In this document: positions 35,501-47,500 of the stretch, piece after piece
How positions within the stretch are numbered: the stretch's first letter is position 1
How the letters are laid out: each line of letters begins with the position of its first letter
Source of the DNA: Aphrocallistes beatrix
Lineage: Eukaryota > Porifera > Hexactinellida > Sceptrulophora > Aphrocallistidae
Reading direction: 5' to 3'
DNA: 64,000 nucleotides
Assembly (NCBI GenBank): GCA_963281255.1
Contig: OY725505.1
Coordinates: 1,488,001-1,552,000 of the forward strand
The notes under the pieces: model-generated
What the model saw: only the letters and a program-made list of their open reading frames with translations
The model's database searches: none
What the model was told of the DNA's origin: nothing
Made by a program: the position numbers and the translations under genes

Positions 35501-38500
35501 TCAAACCAGCGTTTGCAATAGATTGTTCTTTCCAGAAATTATTTTACCTGAAATGAAACGAAACGATTTTTATATTCGATTGAAATCTGGAATATTTCCA
35601 AAATATACAAAGAAAGCTGATAAAAACGTTGAAATTGAGGTATTGCCCGTGAATATTTATTATTATTCACTATACACTCCCTTACCAAATGTCTGTGTAT
35701 CTTATATATTAAAATGCTAGGATTTTTTTGTTTGTTTTTGTGTTTGTCCGAATTGATTGAAGAATTGGGAAGTCATAGAGATGTGAAAATTTGCATGTAG
35801 GTGTCAAATGATATGACTACGATCGAGTTCTAAGATCTAAGCGAAATTTTCACATCTCTGCAAAAAAATGGTAAAAATTTTTCACACGTTTTCTATACAA
35901 AATAAATGAGTATACTATTACAATAGAAATCATTGTACATGTACGACACTACAATAGATCGTCATTGTTATTAATACGTCAAAGCCACAACTTATGTTTG
36001 ATATCTTAAATGTATTATAGTGTATGGCAATAAAAAAGATTATCTGCATATTTTCACACCTTTATATACATATTTTCACACCATTTGATGAATTTTGAAA
36101 AATAATGATAGTGACTAGCTTCCAACGAGTGACATGGACTTTTCAGGGGTGTAGATTTCAAATATCATATTTTCGAGTAAATTTGATGATCATTTGTTTA
36201 CTTTAGTTTACAATAGATACATAAAGTAAACAAATTACAAAAATGAGCTAGAGACTAGCTTCCAACGGTTAACTTTGGGTTTTTAGTGCTCTAGATTTCG
36301 AATATTATATTTTCGGATCCATATGGTAAATTATTCGTTGACCTTTGTTTACAATATTTATATAAAGGAAAAAATCCCAAAATATGCTAGATTGAGTAAC
36401 TCCAGGCGCCCGCAGGGCGACTCTGCGGACACGCAGTGTCCGCAAGCCGCGCAGCGCAAGCAAGCGAAGCGTGCTTGTACTTTATTATTCTCCATTTCTA
36501 TAGTAGATAGTATTCTATCTTTCTAATAGCTAATAACTTTAAATTCTTTGCATACATGGTTTGAAATTTGTAATAATCGCCAATGGGATTAAATTGTGTA
36601 TATATGCTACTGATGATTTGTAGAAATCATATTTGTCATAACTATTTGTATAAAAATTATTTTAGTGTAGAATACTTTTGATAGAGTAGTGTATATGTTA
36701 CGGAAGCTTGTGCTATTTGATTATGGCATCCTTTGGACTCCCATTCTCACATTGATTATTTATAAGGTAGATATCATCTCTAAATACGTCTGTCTTACTC
36801 TTATAATCGATATCACCCGAAAAATCACTAAATTTGTCAAATTTTTAACTTTTGATGCATAATGATGGCGTCATAACAGTGATGAGTCATCATTTTTTAT
36901 GATGGTTGTATAATACTGAAATATATTAATATGCACATTCTTTTAAAATTTTAATTTTCTATCTCCTAAAATGGTTTAGTTATGGTAAAAAACTGAAATT
37001 TAATTTTGAAATTAATATATACAACAGCAGGACAAAAGTATTTCAACACTTGATTCTTTCCAATGCAAATAATACTAAAATGGGTCAATTCAAGATAAGG
37101 GTTGCTTCTAAACGGTATGGGATACAGCTAATCGGATTCCAGATTCGAATAATACGCATTCAAATTAGTCACATGTTAATTTTTCTAGTTGATCATTAAT
37201 TCCTAACCTTTTGAAATTATCAATCAGTACCACTTCATGCCACATACACCCATTTTGACCACTATGCATGCTTGCAATGAATTAACAATAATGGCTCATA
37301 AGATTGTTCATTGAGTTGAGTAATTTATTAGTTGTTCAACTATGACTAATTCGAATGTATATATATTTTGAATCTGAAATCAGACTTAGTATCTCTTTGA
37401 ATTTGAACGTTTACTCTTCATGAAAAATCCGATTTAGTATTTGAAAAATAATCTAGTGTTGAAATACTTTTGTCCTGTTGATGTATATACATTTATACAT
37501 TAGTCCAGTTTTAATTGTAAGGTTATAAAAGCTTGTACTAAATTGTGACTGGGGATAGGGTGTGTGGTCAGCTGTTGATCGCTCATGTACTTTCAAGTAT
37601 AGTTCCTAAGCTAGAGTCTTTTAAATTCCTGACACTAAAAACGTGATGTGGGAAATCGATTGAGATTGTTTTTTAGAATGTTGTTGTGTTATGATTTTGA
37701 ATGATCACCCCTAAATAAAGTAATCTGTTGTTGTCTGCTCAGCTTTGAGAATGATCTAATTCAGCGTTATTCTTATCAACTCCAATGTTTACTCGCCAAG
37801 AAGTCATTCAAATGCTTTTGTCGAGGTTGAAAATTTGAAGAGAAGATTCTAAAATTGAAATACTGATATTAATTTTTTAAAATCTTCATATGTGTATTTA
37901 AAATGATTACCTTATCTGAATGCGAAGAAAACTCCTTTTATTGAATAGTTCAACCAATTACCCATCAAATTAATTTGTCTTTCCTAATGCATTACGTATA
38001 TATTTATTCAAAATTGCAATTTATTGAATTAACTAATATGGCTATAAAGAGGCGATAGGTATTACACTAACCAAAATATTATTTCAACAATTAATTATTT
38101 AAAATGCAAATAATACTAAATGATACTTTTGGTGACGCGAGTAAACTTCTAAACGGTAAGTGGTACAATTAATCGGATCTGATTCGAATACTAAACATTT
38201 GAATTAGTCTTAGAAAAAGATTTCAAATCTATTAATTCCCAAAGTTTTCAAATTATTAATTACTACCACAGTGTGCCACATATGTCAAGTTTAGCTACTA
38301 TTCACGATGGTGATGGATTCCCTTAGTGGGTTGATAAATTTCTATTTTGGGATGATCAATTTAGTAGAAATCTTCAACTTGGCTAATTCGAATGTGTAAG
38401 ATTTCAAATCTGCAAGCAGAATATTTAGTATCTCTTTGAGTTTGAATTCATCCTTCTTTATTAAAATATCCAATTGAGTATTATTTGTATGGGAATTTGT

Positions 38501-41500
38501 AAATAAGTGTTTAAATGCTTTTGTCCGGTCAGTGTATATTATTAAAATATGATGCATCTCTATGAAAGTTGTGTACCAATCACCTTAGAAGATCTGTTTC
38601 ATCGTAAGTTGATCCGCATCGTAATTTGATCCGCACCATGGATCTACTACATCTATTGCAACTAGACCCGCATCGTAACTTGATCCGCTATTACTATCCA
38701 TCGTAACTTGATCCGCACCATGGATCTACTACATCTATTGCAACTAGACCTGCATCGCACGTTGATCCGCTATTACTATCAACTACATTATTTATACTTG
38801 ATTCGCTATTAATTAATGTCAACTTTATTGTTGTAACTTGATTCGCTATTAATTAATGTCAACTTCATTATTGTAACTTGATTTGCTATTCTTGTCAACT
38901 ATAATAGAATAACTTAAATAGCTAATAATGGGGGGGGGTTGGTTTGAGCCTCGTTCAGCGATTTATAATAGATAAATTAACATTAGATATAATATAGATA
39001 ATTAACAATATGTGATAGAAAAATATCTAACAGAAAAGTGATATAGTATTTAACAAATAATGCACTATTATGTATCGAGAGTTGTTTTGTGCTGAAATTC
39101 ATGTTCTAGGTTTCGACCTTCCATTGGTCATCATCAGTTACCCGGGCCAGGGTAAGACCCAGAACTGGTCTGAGCCCCTGTTAAAAAACAGGTAGTATTT
39201 TCGAGTGACAACTAAACAGTTCCAATGACACTCACATCAGTTTCAGTAAGTCTCTACTGAGCCATTTGTAGACTCTTTCAGCTTGTATGATTCGTACCCC
39301 GAATTTATTAAGCGAATGACAGGCTCGTAGTGGTTGTGATTTATGTTGGAAATGTAGAGAGACACTGAATGCGGATTTCTTGAGGAATCAGTACAACACG
39401 AATATCGATTCCAGGTATTTCTTCTCGTAATATTGTCGAATTGTTCGGTGGCGATATAGACATCAGAATTGAGCATACCAGAAACAGCCAACAGTTCCAC
39501 ATCTGTAGCCCATATTGCATTTTCAGTCATTCCGGACTTTTTTAGATATTCCACCGGTGTAGTATCATTAGTGAATGTTCTTAGATACCTTTTTATTAAT
39601 GCTCTCCCTGTCGTCACCATATATCGACATATCTCTGCTCTCAGTTTAACATGGTGGTCTTCTGTCCCTGTTATCATCTTAGAAATGCATCTGAAAAGGC
39701 AGTTTCCATCTCTCTCTATATTTTCTGTTTGCCAGGGAATCAATTCAGAAAGAAGAGGCCCTGTTAATGCTGGTTGTTGCTAAGTTCTCATATAATTTAA
39801 TACCCATTTCTTGAGACTTTTGCTTCTGCCAAATTTCGGTGACAGGAATGTATAAGGGACCATTTGTGAAAGGTGTTGGAAGCTTGAATGGTCTGTTTTC
39901 AGCCTCAGAAATATATAACCGGTCTATCATTTCTGTTTCCAGGCGGTCACATATCTAGTATGTTAATAATTAACTCGTAAACAATCGAAGATTATAGTTG
40001 ATGATTTGCTATTTAAATAGTTAATTTGTCCAACTCACAACTGGGTATAGAACTCGGTGTGCATACTCTATACAATGTCGACTCTGTAAAGTGGCATTTT
40101 CGTATTTCTTCTCGAACGCCTGTTCTGCCCATTGGAGAAGATGTCCATAACCTCTTCTCTCTAAAATAAATGCAATGTAACAATGTATACTCAAAATGTG
40201 CAAACATAAAACAAACCATTTTGAAAGGTGTAACGTTACTGAGAATAGAGAATAAGATGGTAATAGTTGAACACATCTGTCTAGTCGGGGTATTATGAAG
40301 TAATTCGTGTAAGGGAGATATGTACTGCTGTTGTTTTAATTTATTGATTACATCTTCCTTTATAAAAAATACGCGTTCAGTATTTATAGAATATTATCAA
40401 GGATATTTCACATCCGTACACTAAACTCACTTTCAGGAAATTTAATTCGTCCACGATTATCTCTCGCGAAAGACCATAAATATAGCGATCAGATGAAGTC
40501 ACCATCTATAATTGAATATTTATATCAACATACAATTAAAATAAAATGAATAATCTACTTGTACAATTTCTCTTACCTTAGATTTCTTACATTGACTGAT
40601 TAATTCCACATCTGAACTTCCTCTTTTACATGATTTAACCGTTTGGGATTGTACTATAGAGATCTCGTCATCTACTGGTGGTTTGGTTTCTCGAATTATG
40701 TTATAGTAAAGAAGTGTCTACAAGTACATATATAATCACTACAATTATATTTAGACGCCTTTAAGTTTTTAAATTCAGTAGGTTGTCTACCTGTTTCTCG
40801 CGTGGAATATACTTTTTAGATAGGTGAATAGGATGATACCTAACTTTAGTCTGTTGCCTATCTGTGACTTGACGGGTAATAATATGACTTTTCTTTACTG
40901 AATTGACAGGAAAAGGGCCAAAATAATTGGACTGTCTCTTAGTGTTTGGGAGCTTCTTGTCTTTGGCAATGTTCCGTACTAAAAATAGCTCCCCCTCCTG
41001 AAAATCCGAACTAAAATAACGTTGAGAATTAATTTGGCCGATAAAATATAATAACCAAAAGTTATAAAAATATATTACAGTACACCTGTTAGTTTTCACT
41101 TTTTTATCATAAATACGCTTCTGTCTCTTCTGTTCAATTTTAATATTTAAACGCGCCTCTGACTCATTTTGCTGGTGAATCAATTTCATTTCATTACTCA
41201 TATCACCAATGGATTCAACTTGAATGGCGTAAGGATCGACTAGTGAATCAATGTGAATTGATTCATCTTCAGATGACTGCTCATTAGGATAAGTTGTGTG
41301 GGATTTACTTAGGTTTAGTAAGGGTATAGCATCAAACTTGCGCCCAAACATAAGCTCAAAAGCTGAAAATTTTGTGGCTCTTTTGATCTTGCTGTTTGAA
41401 GCCATAACTGCAAATGGTAATTTGGTTGGCCACGCACCATCTGAAGTCTGGCGCAGGTTCTCGATTTTCCTACGAAATGTTAATTAAATACTACAATTTT

Positions 41501-44500
41501 GATCAAGGCCTATAAATATTATTTCGAACCTTTTCAAAATTTTGTTGTGCGCCTCCACAAGACCGTTGCTCTGAGGATAGTATGCACTTATCCTTCGGTT
41601 ATCAATCCCCAACTGTTGATGCATATCGTTGAACTCCTGTTAATTAATAATCAATCAATCAGTCAAATTTAACAGATCACTTATTTGAGAAATCTCACTA
41701 TTGCCCCACTATTTTTTGCTACAAGTAATTAGTTCAGTTAAATTTGAATATTATTGAAAGTAAAATAAATTCATCAATCACGTCATGCTTTAGAGAATTA
41801 CGGTTACATACTTATCGTCATTGTTGCATAGTTGATGAATGAATTCAGGTGTTGAGGAACAATTGATAAAATAACTTGGGGTAAGTAATCATAACAAAAT
41901 GAGTGATTTTATGATGCAATGAATGCTGGAATTTAGCTGAGAAATCAATAAAGAATTTGTGGAAGATATAAAATGTAACGAACGACAATGAGCAGTTTAA
42001 GCAATACCACAAGTAGTATTATAAAATGATAGTTCTCAAATTTCAAATCTATGTGTATTCCTCACCTTGCTTGTAAATTCTTTCCCTTGATCATGTTGGC
42101 ATATTTCCGGGACACCAAATGTCAGATAAATATCCAATAGTTTAGCAACAACTTCGGAAGTAGTTTTTGTTTTAAGAGGTCTTGCAACAACATATTTGCT
42201 CAGGTAGCAAACGACTACGAGTACATGTCTGTACCCAAACTCATTTGGGGGCATGTCAACGAACAAATCCATTCCGATATGCTGCCATGGTCTCTCGGGA
42301 GGAGTAATGGGCTGAAGTTCTCTCTGCGGTTGTTTAATTTTATTTCCAGATTTTTGGCAATAGTCGCAAGAATTAATCTAGTCAGAGTATAACAATTAAT
42401 ATATAATCATTTATAAAATAATAAATGTATATTAGATTAGTCATAGTTATTCAGGAAATTTAAACTGTTACTTCCTTAAATTGACGTGATATTCGTCATG
42501 AATTTCAAACAATTAGACAATCTAACTAAACAACTTTGCCAAATTTGACAAGGTCTTTTTGCTAATGTTTGTCACAAACATGTAATATTAACAATACGAC
42601 AGTGATGAGATAATTATGAGCTTCAAATTTTTCAGTGGTGGCAAAATTAGATAAGAGCGATAAAAAATAGTAGTGGACCTATAAGCAAAAAGTAACGAAG
42701 CGCCAAGTTCAGTAGTTAGTCACAATACAGGATTTCACTTAACTTTTAGTTCGCAAAAAAAAGACAAATCTAGCAAAATAACATACTACAAATAGTCAGA
42801 TTGTTAATGGGTGATAATTATTAGAAAGGTGAATATTACTAAGTATTTAAGTTTGATGATACATTCTTAAGACCACAAAAAATTGAAACTTACATATTGT
42901 TCTATTTGCTGATACATTTTATCCCAGAAGTATCTTTGCCTGATAGAATTAGACATGGCATTGATCTTATCATGATCAACATGATAGTCTTCCAGGATTT
43001 TGGGGACTTCTGAAATAAAAGGGTATTCAAATAACTCTAACGTCCCTTTTTTGTTGCGAATCACCTAGAAATATATGACAAGCAACAATATATAACTGAA
43101 CAAATACAAATCCTTGAATATGACACAATTTATTTTGAATCAAAAGGTCTCGAATGGCTACTGATTAACGATGGATCCTGGAATGCATTAATCCAACATT
43201 ATACAACAAATTTAAATAATTTTGGCCTGTATCACGCTCTAATATAATGCAAAAAATACAGGACAAGATGTAAAGTATGAAATAATACCGTACATTCTAA
43301 CCTTGTAGAGTGTCTTTCCTTCAACACGAAAGTGTGAAGCCTTCCACCGGAAATTCGCACGGAGGTATCTGGGTCCATGTTGAATATCGACTGGATAGGT
43401 TCCAGCCGATATGAACTGAACCAGATTATCATGCCCAGTAGCATTCATCTTTATGACGAAAATAAAATACGTGAATATTATAGGTAAAAAGTGATACTTA
43501 TAATATTTAGCAATGCGGCAACGAACAGTAAGGTATTTACTATTAAGTTATGAAACAAAGATGGGTGAATAAATTAGCTTTTATCAAACTAGTGAATAAA
43601 GGCAACTTACTCCAATCAAGTGGACAATAGTAGCAAGCGAATATGAATCAAAATAGTAAAAGATTAGCAAATCAAAATATTGAAAATAGAATTGTGAATC
43701 AAGTCACTATAATATAGTTGATAGTATTTGCGGATCAAATTACAATAGGTGTATTAGATCCATGATGCGGATCAAGTTACGATGGATAGAATAGCGGATC
43801 AAGTTACGATGCGGGTCTAGTTGCAATAGATGTAGTAGATCCATGGTGCGGATCAAATTACGATACGGATCAACTTACGATGAAACAGATCTATATTTAC
43901 TGGATGAGATACGTAAATAATTTAGTCACAATCATGAAAGGAAGAGATTAGTTTTCACTCCTGAGATAGCCACTTTCATAATATACAGGGTGTCTCAAAA
44001 GTTCTGCAGCGAATTTTACTAATGTATTATACCATAGCATTCTATACACTAAGGCAATGGTGCTGATTAGTGGACTTGGACTAGGGATTGGTTAGATCAG
44101 TTAGTTTATTTTGATTTCAAAATTCTAATACAATTGTTAATTTGCTGTAACTATCCATATTAAGTAAATAATTAATAACCTACTTCCCTTTTATGAAATC
44201 ATGAATAAATTTTATAAGAAATGTTTTTTGCGTAATGAGTTGAGCTCATTTCTATGCTAGAAGGGTGCTAGATTTCATTTATGGAGCTAATTTGGAATAC
44301 AATCAAGTGAACTTAGTCAAATTAACAAAGTAAAATTGGTTGTTGCAGAACTTTTGAGACACCCTATATATTATTACACTATTCATAATACACTTATCAT
44401 AATATTGGCATTGAGTGGAAAGGGTTGATACTAAAATCTTGAGAATTGGTACGTTCTTAATCACGAAATATCTCAGTCCTGTTAGAGTACAACTGCAATT

Positions 44501-47500
44501 GTGGTTCGCATTGGCTAACGGAGTTATACATACTAGATAAGCCATATAACTAGATAAATGATGATTTAGCAGACTTATTCAGTCGTTTCCCAGAGTATAC
44601 ACTCCCCTACCAAAAGTATTCGTACACCTCAAAATTTTCCATCAAATAGTTGTAAAACTAATATATTTATGAAATCAACAATATTTAATCTGTAACAAAA
44701 ACACGAATTTTTATTTCAAATTCGTTTTCTTCGCATTCAAATTACGAACCTTATAAGCTCTCAACTCAATTACTCTCCTTCAAACATGAATATTTGAACA
44801 TTTACTTCACTGTGCCACATACCATAATTGATGCCACTATAGATGATGGCATTAGTGGCACTAAGTGTCACGGGTTAAAAATATTTAACTTTTAAATCGA
44901 GCAAGTGAGTTGAAAGACTATAATGAGTAAATCGAATGTGTAAAATATGAATTTTAAGCCAAATTTAGTCAAACTGTTACTGATTTATTATAGACTCCAA
45001 AAATAGATACGATTTATACAATTGTATGGGAATTGGGGTCTACGAATACTTTTGGTAGGGCAGTGTAGCCTCCTTGAGCATTTGATTGTCCGTTCTGGCC
45101 TATAAAATATCTGGTGTGAGAAATTAATTAGCTATCTTGTGCCATTATATTTCAGACACAAAAATAAACACCCAATTATCCCATAGTCAGTTGGACTCCG
45201 AACAGAGGGAAGTCAATCCTTCCTTATTTAAATTATTGGATAGTCCATGTTTGGATCAGAAACTCGAAACTCATCAGAATAATTAATGACCCACACCTGG
45301 CATTTCATTTTCCAGAGCGGATAAAGCATGCACAAGATGGATATGGCTGCGGGAAATAGTAGTTGTACAAAATGATCAAGTTTTCAATGTACTATAATTA
45401 TCCTAGCAAATACATTCATCAGAAGACGGGTCATACTTAACATCTAATAGAGGAGAATAATGGTTATCCTGCAATCGGGGTAAATTCCTTCTTTAGGAAA
45501 TTCATAAGCATTCGACAAATCAAACTCTAACTGTGAAAATAATTGCCATTTGGCTACAGTGTATCCCAATTCTACAAAAATATCAATGTTAAATAATATT
45601 GCAGCCACAGAATTTTCTATTTCGATCCCCCAAATCCCTGACGCTATCATATAAATGGGCCTATTTAAATATTGAGATGCATTCCTATAATAAGACTCGG
45701 CATAGAGACTTTTAGAAGTAAGATATTTTATACACATGTTTTTAAAGAAATATTCATATTCGACGTGATTATTTGCCATTTGGAAACGATTTTGTGACCC
45801 GATAAAATCTGTGATAGTGCACAGAATAGACAATTACTAATACTATCTCCAATCGTTGTAAGATACTTTAAATAGATTGGGGATATATTTTAACCCATAT
45901 TTTTCTGCTATTTGTTTCTGTAAAAGTTTAATGGATAACAACCGTGTTAATCATAGCCCATGAGAAGTCAACTTCAACTTACTTTTAAAGATTTACCATG
46001 AATAGATTTACATGTAAGGTTCCATTTATTCAAAAGGATGCGATATTTCTGAGGTGGTATGATCAGAACTTATCATTTCTCCTACTGGGATCGCCTAGTT
46101 GTTACGAATGGATGTTTTATAGTTAATGCCTAATATTATACATTCATATGGTTAGCATCAATTTTATGTATCTGTGGCCTAGTAGCATCCAAATGTAATA
46201 TGGTAAGATGTGACTTGAAATATTTCAATACGCCAAGTTCTTCAGTAAACATGTGGATCACGAAAGGCTCTCTAGCAAAAAATATTGTATATACCCCGAA
46301 ACTTTGCTGCCTGTATTGTGTGTAACAAAATCTTGCTTCATTAAAAGTCGTCTCAACTATTTTCAGATAATCTCTCACTTGATAAATATTGTAGCTTAGC
46401 TTTTGATAAAGATGATTTACTATTTACTTCAGTTAAGTTCCCACTACTTATTAAAGCAAATGTTTTCTGAATATTATATTGGGATGATAGTAATTACTTA
46501 CGCCTTCCTGACAAATGTTTAATGCAATGTTCCGCCTATTTGACCCATAAAGTTGCCTAGAGTGTGAAGTGCACCCATTATCATGCAATGCTGAGTATTG
46601 ATCAATTGTTCGATACGAGGGTCAGACCGAAAGTTTTTAGACTAGCATACTTGTCATTCAGCAATTGTTATGAAATTTCAGTCAAACCATATTTGCTTTG
46701 TTCAGTAATGCATTGTTGAATTTCAAGTAGCTAACACAATAATTCTTAAAAATATAGCGTCATCCTTACCTTGACATTCATTATTTTTATTTTTTGATGG
46801 AGTTGGAGCGGCGTGATTTCAGAGCCATGATTTATTACGATTTTTTGAGAGATTTGAGTGCTTCATAGTCACTCACTCAACTTAATTCTGTTTTTGGAGA
46901 TCAAGGTCCATCCCGCGCAACAGTTTTCAACTGGTTTGCTGAGTTTCGGAGGGGAAGAACATCATTGTCCGATGAAGAGCGCCTTGGACGTCCCGAGACG
47001 GCATTAACCCCCGATAACCTCGCCAAAGTGAGGAAAGTTAGATCGGCGGAGCACCTATGAAGGGATAATGGAGGAACTCCAGATTGAAAGGAATGCGATT
47101 ACAACCATCCTTCATGATTATCTGGGTTCAGGAAGGCATCATCCCGTTGGATCCCTCATAGGTTTTCTGATGAGCAAAAAGACAAGAGTGGAATGGTGCA
47201 AGTTTATGCTTCTCAAATTCAGATCTGGAGAGTCGACAGCTCTAAGTAAGATCGTTCCGGGTGATCTTGTGCCCTGCGACTTTTTTTGTTTTCCAGAAGT
47301 GAAAAAAACAGATCCGAGGAGTGACTTATAGTAGCCCAAAGGCTGCGACCTCGGCCTACAATTCTCCGATTTTAGACAGCCCCCAAGAACAATGGAAAGA
47401 GTGCTTTAAAAAGTGGTTCTGGCGAATGAAACTTTGCATAGATTGTGATGGGGAGTACTTTGAAGAACTGTGAAAATTATAACTAATTCTGATAACCTTA

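Larger units (their letters stand above)
38595..43887 (-). mobile_element. Ginger1-like DNA transposon (integrase plus OTU protease)
   Basis: 5.3 kb with TIRs starting TGTTTCATCGTAAGTTGATC at both ends, so the termini are TG...CA, and flanked by a 4-bp duplication GATC (38591-38594 and 43888-43891). The minus strand carries an intron-containing gypsy-type integrase (43448 to 40761) and downstream an OTU domain (39783-39243). Ginger1 transposons are known for gypsy-like integrase with zinc finger, DDE core and GPY/F motif, a C-terminal OTU or Ulp1 protease, TIRs of 40-270 bp and 4-bp target duplications, usually CCGG or CCGT. GATC departs from that. No reverse transcriptase, RNase H or LTR is present. 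Confidence 0.88.

Noticed and set aside
38595..38890. Regularly spaced repeats resembling a CRISPR array
   Set aside because: Units are unequal, degenerate and form an inverted pair with the other end of a transposon. The genome is eukaryotic and no cas-like gene is present.
38931..38940. Run of G as a G-quadruplex or telomere-like signal
   Set aside because: A single short homopolymer with no repeated G-runs nearby.
40761..43448. Integrase as part of a gypsy LTR retrotransposon or endogenous retrovirus
   Set aside because: No reverse transcriptase, RNase H, protease or gag-like frame, and the flanks are inverted rather than direct repeats. The gene has spliceosomal-type introns and an OTU domain, which fits Ginger1.
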